Origin: a virus
Direction: 5' to 3' (one strand)
DNA: 64,000 nucleotides
Virus record (IMG/VR): IMGVR_UViG_3300047558_000137
Coordinates: 62,001 to 126,000 of that record
The notes beneath the pieces were generated by a model. The model was given only the letters and a program-made list of their open reading frames with translations, did not search any database and was not told the DNA's origin. This document shows positions 35,024 to 43,255 of the stretch, one piece after another. Both the position numbers and the translations under genes were made by a program. Numbering within the stretch: the stretch's first letter is position 1; each line of letters starts with the position of its first letter.

Positions 35024-35754
35024 TTGGTCTGTGCAAGAATAGTGTAGCTGTATTCGATTAAGCCACTATCAACAGTAATCATCATAGCGCCTTCATCACT
35101 GATCTTAAATGTCTTATCTCCAGACAATCCAAGAATACCGATAACGGCTGCAACTGGCCAATTCCATCCTTTAGCAATTGCGCCACTGACGCCACTTTGG
35201 AATACAAAGTTGCCGGCATGGCGGCTATGATCACCAAACGTAAACTTCAAATCGTTGTTTTCTGTTTTAGCGATAAATGTAGTTTCTTCGCTGTTGGCAC
35301 TGGCCATAAACTTTAGTCGTTGAATGCCTTGCACAGTTGGAGCAAAGTCTACGTGCCATGGAACTGGACGCATTTTAAACTTCTTTAGTTTATCGTTAAC
35401 AACCTGTGCAGTCATAAAACGATAGTCGTTCTTAAAGTCGCCTGTGGCGTTTTCAAAGTGAACACCATTTGGAACATCTACACCATTGGGATCTTTTTGT
35501 GTAGTGATTGTGAGCTTTGCATTTTCTGCATACTCAGGAATACCTAAAATAGTGTTTAGCTTGCCTAGGTTAGGCATACCAAATGTACCAATAAAGTCCG
35601 GGTGTGGGTTTTTAAATTTGGCTTCAACAACAAATAAATTTTGTTCTGCTAGTGCGGTAACAACAGTTTCTTCTGCTGTGCCAACAACTTTAACCAATTC
35701 TACGCTGCCTAAGTTGTATGTGTGTTGTACGATGTCCTTAAGATAATCTTGCAT
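35020..35754 (-). CDS. DNA polymerase sliding clamp (T4 gp45-like)
   Basis: Trimeric processivity clamp that tethers the polymerase and, in T4, links replication to late transcription. The 244 aa product is close to T4 gp45 (228 aa) and shows its two-domain beta layout, with the internal PVPWHVDFAP segment and a terminal strand set (ISDEGAMMITVDSGLIEYSY). An upstream TTGACA-N17-TATACT promoter and a good SD (TTGGAGAAAT) indicate strong early expression. The polymerase gene lies about 1 kb away. Confidence 0.82.
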   Translation of the reverse strand: MQDYLKDIVQHTYNLGSVELVKVVGTAEETVVTALAEQNLFVVEAKFKNPHPDFIGTFGMPNLGKLNTILGIPEYAENAKLTITTQKDPNGVDVPNGVHFENATGDFKNDYRFMTAQVVNDKLKKFKMRPVPWHVDFAPTVQGIQRLKFMASANSEETTFIAKTENNDLKFTFGDHSRHAGNFVFQSGVSGAIAKGWNWPVAAVIGILGLSGDKTFKISDEGAMMITVDSGLIEYSYTILAQTK

Positions 35755-35775
35755 TTATTTCTCCAATAATAAAGT

Positions 35776-35804
35776 AGTATATAGATTGTATTTAGATTTG
35801 TCAA
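35776..35804 (-). promoter_or_regulatory. Sigma70-type promoter of the sliding clamp gene
   Basis: On the minus strand TTGACA (35804-35799) and TATACT (35781-35776) are exactly 17 bases apart, 21 bases before the clamp ATG. This is a near-consensus host sigma70 promoter, expected for early or middle transcription. Confidence 0.75.
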
Positions 35805-35808
35805 TGAA

Positions 35809-36747
35809 TTAGATTTCTCTTTTTTCAATTGAGCCTAAAACTTGATGTGCCTTAACTGTTTTTAATGTGCCAGGTTTTTTAATTTCCAACCAACTAATAT
35901 TCGAACCATAGCTTTCATCATGCAATAGTTCAAATCCTAAACTCAAACATAATGGTACCAACAGGCTTTTTGGTAGATATGTTTGACTAAACTTTTCAGC
36001 CATACCTGCACCTGCAGGAGTATCGCCGTCGTTATAACTAAACAAGAACACGCCGCCGGGTCGCATTAATTCGTGTAATTGTTTTAGCATCTGTGTAACT
36101 GTATCAAAACTAACATAGTTAAAGAATCCCCAACTAAACACAAAGGCAAATTGATTTACTGGCAACGCAGATAAATTGTGATCAATCAGTTGATACTTGC
36201 GTAAACGTGCTTGATATACAGGCGGAAAACGATCGTTTGTACTATTTAGAAATTCAATATGCCTATCAGTTATGTATAACGGATCGCCTGCTACTAGATG
36301 CTGTGTCCATTCTCCATCTCTACAACCAATTTCTAATACAGGGTATTTCCAATCAGTATATCTTGCAATTTTTTGTCGAATAATAACTTCTAAGTCTGCG
36401 GTTACTTCAAGACGACGATTGTTCCTAACTTGCTCTACACTACCAACTCTTTCTTCAAGTTCATAATTGTTAGCAAACAGTTCTCGGGTCTTTAATAGTA
36501 TTCTACTGTCAATTGAATTTACGTGATCGTCTACACTTTTAAGTGTTTGATCTATACGTAGAAGAATTTGTTCGTAGTCTTTAACTAAAGTTAAAATAGC
36601 ATTCTTATACTCTGGGCGAGTGTCGGGGATTTCATCAATGATGCCTTGAAGTTTACTTTTAACATCATTAATGTTATCCACAGTGGGGCTTATATTAACT
36701 GCACTAGTTAATGATTGTTTTAACTTAGTTAAGTTATATAAGCTCAC
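35809..36747 (-). CDS. SAM-dependent methyltransferase with N-terminal coiled coil
   Basis: A 312 aa protein. Residues 1-115 are helical, with heptad-like repeats (KDYEQILLRIDQTLKSVDDH). Then comes a class I methyltransferase domain with the glycine loop VLEIGCRDGEWTQHL (about residue 137) and a MRPGGVFLFSYNDGD strand, where the post-IV acidic pair sits. The target is unknown, perhaps a glycan or small molecule. The start is directly after the DNA polymerase gene, with one base between them. Confidence 0.75.
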   Translation of the reverse strand: MSLYNLTKLKQSLTSAVNISPTVDNINDVKSKLQGIIDEIPDTRPEYKNAILTLVKDYEQILLRIDQTLKSVDDHVNSIDSRILLKTRELFANNYELEERVGSVEQVRNNRRLEVTADLEVIIRQKIARYTDWKYPVLEIGCRDGEWTQHLVAGDPLYITDRHIEFLNSTNDRFPPVYQARLRKYQLIDHNLSALPVNQFAFVFSWGFFNYVSFDTVTQMLKQLHELMRPGGVFLFSYNDGDTPAGAGMAEKFSQTYLPKSLLVPLCLSLGFELLHDESYGSNISWLEIKKPGTLKTVKAHQVLGSIEKREI

Positions 36748-36748
36748 T

Positions 36749-39415
36749 TTAATCTTCCCAGCTGAATAGTGAGTCGAATGTGGTTTTAATATCAGTATTG
36801 CCGGGAATGTCCCAATCCAATACTCCTAATAGGTTTTCTACCTTTTGGTCTACGATTGTTGATTCCATTAGACCGTCATCAAACGGCAAGTCTTTGAACC
36901 ACTGTGGAATATGTAGTTCGTCTGTGGGATAACCGACGCTAGTATAACCTAGTGGATTATCACGTAGTTTACAGACAATGGTTTTCATACCATCAATGAT
37001 CTGCATACTGTAGTTGTCACCATGCATACGCTTTAGGTTGTTCCAGTTCATGGCTGCACGAACGTGCCCGGGCATGTTTGCTTTGCCCAATCTTGCTTCT
37101 TCAGCAGTATACTTGGTCAAGTTGTTTACACGCTTAGGTGTGCCCTTTTCCCATGCTGGACGATCTTTAAACAGTAATTTAAATTCACGTACTTTATCGT
37201 ATACGTGTTCTTTAGTACAACCTGTTAGAACATCTAGCAGTAGTTCACTTAAGAAGTCTTGTACAACCTTAGGTGTATCACTACGCTTTAGGTCAAGGCC
37301 CATGGCTTTTACTTTACCTGGCTTACCGTTGACATCAAGACGCTTGCCTTCCATATCGTAGATTAGCACAGCATAGCGTTTCTTCTTAATGAATAGTCCT
37401 TGTCCTGCAACAAGTTCTCGACCTGCGGCAATAATTGCGCCCATATCGCGTGGACAGTGGCAAGCACGTTCCATAAATGCAGGGAAAGATTCGTTTACTG
37501 CATCTGCAATAGTATCATAGAGCTGGATACAAATATCTTTGTTCCACTCCATCTTACCGGCTTCTACTTCTTCTTTGATGGCCGGCCACGCACTAAAGTA
37601 TACTGAGTCCGTGTCGCCGTAGATAATGCTTTCGCCAACATGGTCGTAGTTGCCCGTAATTGCCTCGTTAACGAAGCTGTCCATATGTTTGGCAATGATC
37701 CGCCCAGTGAGCGTTGTACTCTGCCCAATGCGCTGGTCAAAGAACCTGCACCCCGGATTAAGGATAGCCCCGTATAAGGAGTTGAGGTTAATTTTTTTGA
37801 CGAGCTGTCGCTTGTCCCAGAACGCAGTGTCTTCAGGAGTTTCTGCGGTCTTCTTTTTTGCTTGTAACTCTTTGCGCTCGGCATACCACCTTTCTAACAA
37901 TCCAGGCACAACGCCTTTCATGTCATATTTAAAAATTGTACCATTGGCACTTAGTGTCCACGGTTGGTTACTATCAAATAACATGTGCCAGACTTCTGCG
38001 GCACTGTGTATGGTACTAGTTCCAGACTCTTCCCAATCAACTGTAAGTTCTGTTCCTACTTCCATATTCATAACAGCTTGATACTCTAGTGTACCAAACA
38101 TGTTTTCCCAAGCATCTGCAAACGACGACCCTGCGGCCATTTTGTCTGCGATGTATTTGTCTGTCATGATTGTTCGGATTTGCCCAACAATCGTTTCTGG
38201 TCCCATGTTAAGGGCTCGAATAGTCGAGGGATAGAGCGAGTTGAGGTCGATGGCTCCAATGTCTCTGTGCATTCCTTTTTTGGGATAAGCAACATAGGCA
38301 CCTGCGGCTTGCGTGTTTTCTTGATCATCTCTATTTTTCCTATTTGGAACAATCATACCACGTTGGTGAGCTTCATTAATGATAGCCTGCTCTGTTACAG
38401 CAACCGCACCCATTGTGGTTTGTAACAACACCGTATTGTCATGAGCAAGTTCGTTAGCAAGATCTAGGAAACGTAGTTTCTTATCTAGTTTTGCTAACAG
38501 CATGGTATCTTGTCTGTTATAGTCAATGAACTTGGGAAAGTCCTTGTTATACAATTGGTCTAGAGTACCTTCGTAAGCAACCTTACGTTCATCTAGTTCA
38601 TACTCACCAATGGCATCCAAGCTATAACTATGTCGTTCCTCGTATGTATACTTGCGGTACAGTTGCATATAGTCCAAATGCACACGACCCAACAAGTCAA
38701 ACGTCAGTTGCTCTGCACCAAAACGTTCAAACATACGTTGTTTAGGTAATTGATTCCACAAGCATAGACGTCTAGTGTCGTCTTTACTCAACACCTTAGT
38801 AATACGCATTGTGGTATAGGGAATATCGAAACCTTCACTGTTCCAGCCAGATAATACATCAGCATCTTCAATTAGGTCAAGAAATGTATTGAGCATGTCT
38901 TCTTCACGCTCAAATAGGAAACAGTTTTCAAACTTACTACAGATTTCTTCTGCTGATTCCCACGAATAACTCTTGGGCGGAACAACCAGTGTAACTAGTT
39001 TGTCTAACCAGTCTAGGTAAACAGAAATAGCAGTAATTGCGTTAAATGGATCATCTGGTCGACTATAACCACGCACGGGATCAAAGTCGACCTCAATGTC
39101 AAAAAACGCTGCCTGTAGTTTAGGCGATTGGGCGCCTAGATAGTTTGTTTCAAGACAACGGAAAATGGGATTGATATCCGACTCCCATAGCCGTTTGTTT
39201 GAATTCATTTTAAGTTCTTTTTGATACTCTTTGTTGCTACGTGAGCTAAAGCGGCTCACTGGAGTACCGTAGATTGTGCGGAACTTACCGCGGGGGTCAT
39301 CATAATAAAAAATATAGTCCGCTGGATATTCGCGGTACTGTCTTTGACCATTTACACGCTCTACTACATGTATACGGTCTTTTTGCCTATCAAAGATAGC
39401 ATCAACGTAACTCAT
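36749..39415 (-). CDS. DNA polymerase, family B (T4 gp43-like)
   Basis: The replicative polymerase with 3'-5' proofreading. The 888 aa product is nearly the length of T4 gp43 (898 aa). The exonuclease motif FFDIEVDFD is near residue 107. The polymerase motifs follow in order: A (AIDLNSLYPSTIRALNMG, about 395), B (KKINLNSLYGAILNPG, about 560) and C (IYGDTDSVYFS, about 617). It works with the clamp at 35020 and the exonuclease at 13983. Its ATG overlaps the stop of the small Cys-rich gene upstream (ATGA), so the two are coupled. Confidence 0.95.
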   Translation of the reverse strand: MSYVDAIFDRQKDRIHVVERVNGQRQYREYPADYIFYYDDPRGKFRTIYGTPVSRFSSRSNKEYQKELKMNSNKRLWESDINPIFRCLETNYLGAQSPKLQAAFFDIEVDFDPVRGYSRPDDPFNAITAISVYLDWLDKLVTLVVPPKSYSWESAEEICSKFENCFLFEREEDMLNTFLDLIEDADVLSGWNSEGFDIPYTTMRITKVLSKDDTRRLCLWNQLPKQRMFERFGAEQLTFDLLGRVHLDYMQLYRKYTYEERHSYSLDAIGEYELDERKVAYEGTLDQLYNKDFPKFIDYNRQDTMLLAKLDKKLRFLDLANELAHDNTVLLQTTMGAVAVTEQAIINEAHQRGMIVPNRKNRDDQENTQAAGAYVAYPKKGMHRDIGAIDLNSLYPSTIRALNMGPETIVGQIRTIMTDKYIADKMAAGSSFADAWENMFGTLEYQAVMNMEVGTELTVDWEESGTSTIHSAAEVWHMLFDSNQPWTLSANGTIFKYDMKGVVPGLLERWYAERKELQAKKKTAETPEDTAFWDKRQLVKKINLNSLYGAILNPGCRFFDQRIGQSTTLTGRIIAKHMDSFVNEAITGNYDHVGESIIYGDTDSVYFSAWPAIKEEVEAGKMEWNKDICIQLYDTIADAVNESFPAFMERACHCPRDMGAIIAAGRELVAGQGLFIKKKRYAVLIYDMEGKRLDVNGKPGKVKAMGLDLKRSDTPKVVQDFLSELLLDVLTGCTKEHVYDKVREFKLLFKDRPAWEKGTPKRVNNLTKYTAEEARLGKANMPGHVRAAMNWNNLKRMHGDNYSMQIIDGMKTIVCKLRDNPLGYTSVGYPTDELHIPQWFKDLPFDDGLMESTIVDQKVENLLGVLDWDIPGNTDIKTTFDSLFSWED

Positions 39416-39564
39416 AGGTTTTCACCTCGGATAGTTGCTACATCTTCATGGATATGGTGTTTAATTGCACATTCTCTAATGCATCCGTTTGGGAATACGC
39501 AGTCTTCGCACTGCTCACATTGTTCGATGGTGTCTTCATCCTCGAAATAATTTCGATTACTCAT
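39412..39564 (-). CDS. 50 aa Cys-rich protein coupled to DNA polymerase
   Basis: A short gene just upstream of the polymerase. It has five cysteines spaced C-x2-C-x2-C-x5-C-x3-C (EQCEQCEDCVFPNGCIREC) and a His-rich tail (KHHIHED), a likely zinc- or cluster-binding mini-domain. It has a perfect SD (AAGGAG) seven bases from the ATG, and its TGA overlaps the polymerase ATG. A late-like AATAAATA lies 68 bases upstream. The function is unknown. Confidence 0.75.
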   Translation of the reverse strand: MSNRNYFEDEDTIEQCEQCEDCVFPNGCIRECAIKHHIHEDVATIRGENL

Positions 39565-39631
39565 AATTCTCCTTGTATAGTTTAAAGCCTATACGACTCT
39601 ACATGCCGCTTAATGTCCGGCGAGACAAAAG

Positions 39632-39639
39632 TATTTATT
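39632..39639 (-). promoter_or_regulatory. T4-like late promoter motif AATAAATA
   Basis: On the minus strand AATAAATAC lies about 68 bases before the small Cys-rich gene and the DNA polymerase. It overlaps the stop region of the membrane-protein gene at 39635. A match could be chance in AT-rich sequence, so confidence is limited. Confidence 0.35.
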
Positions 39640-39925
39640 GTAATAACATCCTAGCCAACGCAATACTATCAATTGACACTAATAGTAAGTAATTGGCCAG
39701 CATACCAAAACTTTTGCGGCTCCACGCACTCCATCCAAATATAGCGCATTGTGTAATAAACAATGGATAAAGGATCAGGAACGGTGGATTAGGTACAGTC
39801 AGCATCATTGTAAAACTACAGGCAATGCTTAACGCCCATGCGGTAATCTCAAGGAAGCAGCGAACAGGGTTACTGCGCCAATCTTCCTTGATCCAGTTTA
39901 CGGTATTGTAAAATAGTTCTATCAA
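39635..39925 (-). CDS. Small membrane protein
   Basis: A 96 aa protein with three hydrophobic spans (about 26-42, 46-66 and 74-92) after a polar, basic N-terminus (NTVNWIKEDWRSNPVR). It is presumably an inner-membrane protein. I do not recognise a family. Its start overlaps the DsbA-like gene stop by 4 bases. Confidence 0.65.
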   Translation of the reverse strand: MIELFYNTVNWIKEDWRSNPVRCFLEITAWALSIACSFTMMLTVPNPPFLILYPLFITQCAIFGWSAWSRKSFGMLANYLLLVSIDSIALARMLLQ

Positions 39926-40188
39926 AGTGTCTTGCCAACAGTTTCCAAGATGGTGTTTAGTTCATCATGATCACGGTTAGTTTCGCCTAGTTTAGCCTTA
40001 TGTGCAATTTTAATTGCCTTCTTTAATGTAGCTGGTTTAATTTCAAGTTCTTCTGCGATAGCTTTAATGGTATCGTTAAGACCTTCATTAAGTGTATCAA
40101 CTTCATGAAGTACTTGCATGCCTTCATTAATAAGTTGAGTAAGTTTAATTTTGGCATCGCCATTGAAACTGCGGTTATAGTCGCTCAT
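39922..40188 (-). CDS. DsbA-like double-stranded DNA-binding protein
   Basis: An 88 aa helical protein similar to T4 DsbA (89 aa), which binds double-stranded DNA near late promoters and modulates late transcription. The pattern fits: a short N-terminus, a long helix with NEGLNDTIKAIAEELEI, a KPATLKKAIKIAHK DNA-binding-type helix, and a C-terminal acidic helix. The ATG has an SD (TAGGAG). It is consistent with the late-promoter motifs in the window. Confidence 0.75.
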   Translation of the reverse strand: MSDYNRSFNGDAKIKLTQLINEGMQVLHEVDTLNEGLNDTIKAIAEELEIKPATLKKAIKIAHKAKLGETNRDHDELNTILETVGKTL

Positions 40189-40221
40189 GTTATCTCCTAT
40201 TAATAAATGTATTGTATAGTG

Positions 40222-40737
40222 TTAGTCTTGGTAAATCAAGTAAATTGATTGCCGAATTTGATTTTCTACCCGATTAATTGTACCATGGACGGCTTGGTAA
40301 CTGTTGTCCATAATATAACCGCTATTAGGTAAAAATGGCAGTGTTACTTCTCTTGAATTGATAATAAAAGTAGTGCCCTGATCTATATTGCCATCTAGGT
40401 ATATCTGTACAGTGGGCAATCTTGTAAAATCGTCAGCATGAAACGCACTGCGATATCCTGGTTGATCTCTCCATAGGAATATAGCAGGTGTTTTTGTTAA
40501 GGTAATGTTAGTTAGTTGACTTACTTTAGGTACAGTAGATGCAGCCCAATTGATTAAGTTGGCGAATTGATTATTTTCGTGTGTTACACAAAAACGATAT
40601 CGCATAGGCTCAAATCGTAGATCGTATATATTATCGTCAAGTGATAATATCTGTTTGTGTATACTATCCCACTGTTGATATGGGAAAAATTTTTCAACGT
40701 GCCAGATACCTGGCCCACGATCATTGATTTGCAACAT
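40222..40737 (-). CDS. 2OG-Fe(II) oxygenase-like protein
   Basis: About 171 aa from the ATG at 40737; a GTG at 40752 inside a palindrome is an alternative start. The pattern is that of a jelly-roll iron oxygenase: FHADDFTR supplies His-x-Asp, then an LPFLPNSGYIMDNSYQAVHG segment in two parts supplies the distal His, and a C-terminal RQSIYLIYQD the Arg for 2-oxoglutarate. The substrate is unknown; hydroxylation of a protein or nucleic acid is possible. Confidence 0.6.
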   Translation of the reverse strand: MLQINDRGPGIWHVEKFFPYQQWDSIHKQILSLDDNIYDLRFEPMRYRFCVTHENNQFANLINWAASTVPKVSQLTNITLTKTPAIFLWRDQPGYRSAFHADDFTRLPTVQIYLDGNIDQGTTFIINSREVTLPFLPNSGYIMDNSYQAVHGTINRVENQIRQSIYLIYQD

Positions 40738-40752
40738 AATATAAGTGCTCAC

Positions 40753-40846
40753 TTTCGAAAGTCTAGGATTCCCGGCCTATTCCTTCGCGCCAGCAGCCGG
40801 CGCACACAAGTAACCATAAGGTCCTAAGGTAGTGTGTTCTGTTTAT
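40753..40846. other. GC-rich structured spacer with 23S rRNA-like segment
   Basis: This short gap after the deaminase operon is much more GC-rich than its surroundings. It holds a perfect palindrome ACTTTCGAAAGT (40751-40762) and a hairpin GCGCC-7-GGCGC (40787-40803). It also has GTAACCATAAGGTCCTAAGG (from 40810) followed by TAG, which resembles the conserved 23S rRNA helix that contains the I-CeuI recognition site. There is no T-run after the hairpin on the minus strand, so a classical terminator is unlikely. It may be a structured RNA or a relic. Confidence 0.45.
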
Positions 40847-41512
40847 TCATTTTTTCTTTGCGCGACCAGATTTCATGTTAGCCATCCAGTGTGCCAATTG
40901 GCCTCTTCGGCCACCTTGTTTGGCTATTTTGCGTAGACTTGATATGCTGCCTTTTGTTGGAACATTGTAACGCTTGCTGTCACCTTTATCTTCAGGATGG
41001 CGGCCATCGTGGAAGTTTTCTTTAAGATGTTCTTCGTCACGAGCCAATACAGCCTGCCCAATTCGCTCACATAACTGATTTAGTTTGGCATTATCGGTTT
41101 CGACTAGTTTGAACTTGTGTTGCCCATTATCTTGACTAGGATCCATATATCCACAGTAGACATAGTCAATCCCTAAATCTTCTAGTAGATCTGTGCAACT
41201 TTCATTGTAACGTAATTCCATACGTTGGTCACTACAAGGACTTAGCGTTGTAACTATAATGGATCCAGCGGGCAAGTCACCGTATTCTTTATTATAAGCA
41301 TCAATAGCTGTGCGTTCAGCATGGCACCAAAGTTCTGGATTGTCACTAACTAATGTGCCCAATCTTAGAACTCGTTGACCGTTAGGATCAACTACTGCGG
41401 CACCAACCCAACTGTGTTTTTCGTTGTCGTTGTCAACAATCATTTCGCAAAGGTCAACTAATACTTGATCTAAATCATTTTCTGCTGATTGAGTAAATTC
41501 GCTTAGTCTCAT
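40847..41512 (-). CDS. Deaminase-fold protein, putatively capsid-targeted
   Basis: A 221 aa protein with a cytidine-deaminase-type zinc site. LWCHAERTAIDAY supplies His and the catalytic Glu, and TTLSPCSDQRMELRYNESC the two cysteines, spaced unusually far apart (13 residues), a feature I associate with toxin-like deaminases. The N-terminus MRLSEFTQSAEND resembles the capsid-targeting peptides of its neighbours. The C-terminus ends in a Gly/Arg/Lys-rich tail (GRRGQLAHWMANMKSGRAKKK, one residue beyond the middle part). It may act on host nucleic acid after injection, or on free nucleotides. It overlaps the GH19 gene by 4 bases. Confidence 0.65.
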   Translation of the reverse strand: MRLSEFTQSAENDLDQVLVDLCEMIVDNDNEKHSWVGAAVVDPNGQRVLRLGTLVSDNPELWCHAERTAIDAYNKEYGDLPAGSIIVTTLSPCSDQRMELRYNESCTDLLEDLGIDYVYCGYMDPSQDNGQHKFKLVETDNAKLNQLCERIGQAVLARDEEHLKENFHDGRHPEDKGDSKRYNVPTKGSISSLRKIAKQGGRRGQLAHWMANMKSGRAKKK

Positions 41513-42144
41513 AGTATGTTCTTATAGTCTAGAAAATTGGCGTGACGATCTTGCAGTCCGCGCAAGGCAGGATTAATAAACTTAGTTACCAATGCAGTAT
41601 CGGCAAAGTTTTTAACGTTTGGTTTTACACGGGTGTTCCAGTACCATACTGCAATCTTTGCAGCCACATCGGGTCTGGCAGCTAGTTCTGGTTGTTGCTC
41701 TAATGGCAAACCTAACGCACGTCCGGCCATTTGATAATTAGCACGACCTGTAATTTGTATATAACCGCGACCATGATAACGTGCGCCATCACCGGGATGT
41801 GTGTTACCTAATATCCGAGCTTTGTCTGGAGAGTGCCGTGGATCGTATCTACGTGTGAAATACTGTGCGCCGCCAATTTCTTTCATACGACTAAAGTCGG
41901 CCGACTCGTGTTTAGTTTGTGCTAGAAATTGTGCTAACTCTACCCCACGTAGCCCATACTTCATTGCAGTCTTTTGTAATAGTATTTCTTTATCGGGATT
42001 ATTACTTAGAACATTGTATGAAGTTGGTGCCTTCATTCCCAAACCAGCTTGTGCAGCACCTGTTGCAGCCATGGCACCGGCACCTGCTAATCCACGCAGG
42101 AAACCTCTACGGTCCATTTCTGTAACAAATTCTGTTGCTCTCAT
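41509..42144 (-). CDS. GH19 chitinase/lysozyme-like protein with capsid peptide and Tat-like signal
   Basis: A 211 aa protein with a GH19 glycosidase domain from about residue 45: AQFLAQTKHESADFSRMKEI carries the catalytic Glu, and ARYHGRGYIQITGRANYQ follows. The N-terminus MRATEFVTE is a capsid-targeting-like peptide. It is immediately followed by DRRGFLRGLAGAGAMAATG and AQA, which looks like a twin-arginine signal peptide (RRGFLRG). Cleavage after VTE would expose the Tat signal. A peptidoglycan hydrolase carried in the virion and then exported is the natural reading, but it is inference. It overlaps both neighbours by 4 bases. Confidence 0.78.
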   Translation of the reverse strand: MRATEFVTEMDRRGFLRGLAGAGAMAATGAAQAGLGMKAPTSYNVLSNNPDKEILLQKTAMKYGLRGVELAQFLAQTKHESADFSRMKEIGGAQYFTRRYDPRHSPDKARILGNTHPGDGARYHGRGYIQITGRANYQMAGRALGLPLEQQPELAARPDVAAKIAVWYWNTRVKPNVKNFADTALVTKFINPALRGLQDRHANFLDYKNIL

Positions 42145-42824
42145 TGCTTTAGGTGTTCGGGATTAGTTTGATTATAGTTACGCATGATAACGCCAGCTTC
42201 GGCGTTGGCTTCGTTTTCTTCTGGTGTACCTGTACCGCCTGCACCTGCTTCTAACCGGCCTTCACTATCTTGTTTGTAGTGTACAAGCTCGTGTGCAAGT
42301 GTACGCATGACATCCACAGGATGACGAGTGCCGACAACTAGCTTAATAGTTTTTTCATTTGGATTATATGTACCAAATGTAGTATCTTCAGGTTGATCTA
42401 AAAATACAATTTTAGGCAAATCCTGTAGTCCAAGCTCTTTGGCAACCCAAGGAATAAACTTCTTAACTAGTTCAACAGAAGATTGGTCTTCTGCATCCTC
42501 GCCTACATGCTTGAAGTATTGTACTTGACGTTCTCTTTTTTCTGCACCAGCATGACTAGGATATGTGCCCAAATTCTTGCCAGTGTGGCTTACTAGACGA
42601 TATCCGCCTTTTACTTTGCGAATGGTCTCGGCGATTTCTTGTAACTTTCTAACTGTTTGTGGTGTACAGACAATCTGTTTAATTTCAAAACTACTGTTAG
42701 GAAATTTAGTTTTAATGTTATTGTAGTCTAATAGAACCTCGGCCTCATCAGATGACTTGCTGATAGGCTGTCCGTCTTTATATAAGACGTACTCGGATTC
42801 GTTTAGAAAGTCTCTAGCTCTCAT
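42141..42824 (-). CDS. Zinc metallopeptidase-like protein, putatively capsid-targeted
   Basis: A 227 aa protein. The N-terminus MRARDFLNES matches the capsid-targeting pattern, with a possible cut after LNE. A small module follows at about residues 73-109 (GGYRLVSHTGKNLGTYPS), a type I associate with other phage head proteins. A gluzincin-like active site TLAHELVHYKQD lies at 175-186 (HExxH 178-182), and the downstream EENEANAEA could carry the third ligand. It is likely packaged in the capsid. The substrate is unknown. Confidence 0.7.
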   Translation of the reverse strand: MRARDFLNESEYVLYKDGQPISKSSDEAEVLLDYNNIKTKFPNSSFEIKQIVCTPQTVRKLQEIAETIRKVKGGYRLVSHTGKNLGTYPSHAGAEKRERQVQYFKHVGEDAEDQSSVELVKKFIPWVAKELGLQDLPKIVFLDQPEDTTFGTYNPNEKTIKLVVGTRHPVDVMRTLAHELVHYKQDSEGRLEAGAGGTGTPEENEANAEAGVIMRNYNQTNPEHLKQ

Positions 42825-43255
42825 TTTAGGCTTGCACGTAGCATCCAGCTATGCTTTTCGTGTGCATCCATGCGTTCTGCTAGGAAGTTGCTGAAGCCAT
42901 GCTTACCGTGGATCTCTGCAATGTCGTAAGTCATCTTAAGAATAGTAACCATGTTGCGGCTGTCTTCTAACAATTCAGCAATCATCTGCTCAGGCGGCAA
43001 TACATCAGTCTCATCTTCGATACGACTTAACATGTTAAAACGACTGTTACTACCAGGAGCATACGCACCTAGAGCACGAATCTTTTCTGCAAAGTCGTCA
43101 ACGCTTCCGTAGACTTCTTCGTATATTGTACCAAACAAATCGTGTAGTTCTTTGAAGTTAATACCTTCTACGTTCCAGTGAAAGAACTGTGCTTTCAAAT
43201 AAAATGTAAACTCGCTAGCAAATGCTACTTTGGCTGCTTTATGTAATTCTTCCAT
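42821..43255 (-). CDS. Dps/ferritin-like protein
   Basis: A 144 aa four-helix-bundle protein of the Dps family. The AQFFHWNVEGINFKELHDLFG stretch (in two parts) with HWNVEG and the following Asp/Glu residues is the ferroxidase-type signature, and the late RMDAHEKHSW is the C-terminal helix. Dps proteins bind DNA and store iron, protecting against oxidative damage. It lies within the capsid-protein operon without the targeting peptide. It could protect DNA in the capsid or in the new host. Confidence 0.78.
   Translation of the reverse strand: MEELHKAAKVAFASEFTFYLKAQFFHWNVEGINFKELHDLFGTIYEEVYGSVDDFAEKIRALGAYAPGSNSRFNMLSRIEDETDVLPPEQMIAELLEDSRNMVTILKMTYDIAEIHGKHGFSNFLAERMDAHEKHSWMLRASLK

Noticed and set aside
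36749-39415. Intron or intein in the DNA polymerase gene
   Set aside because: Motifs A, B and C follow at normal spacing and the length fits gp43, so there is no room for an insertion.
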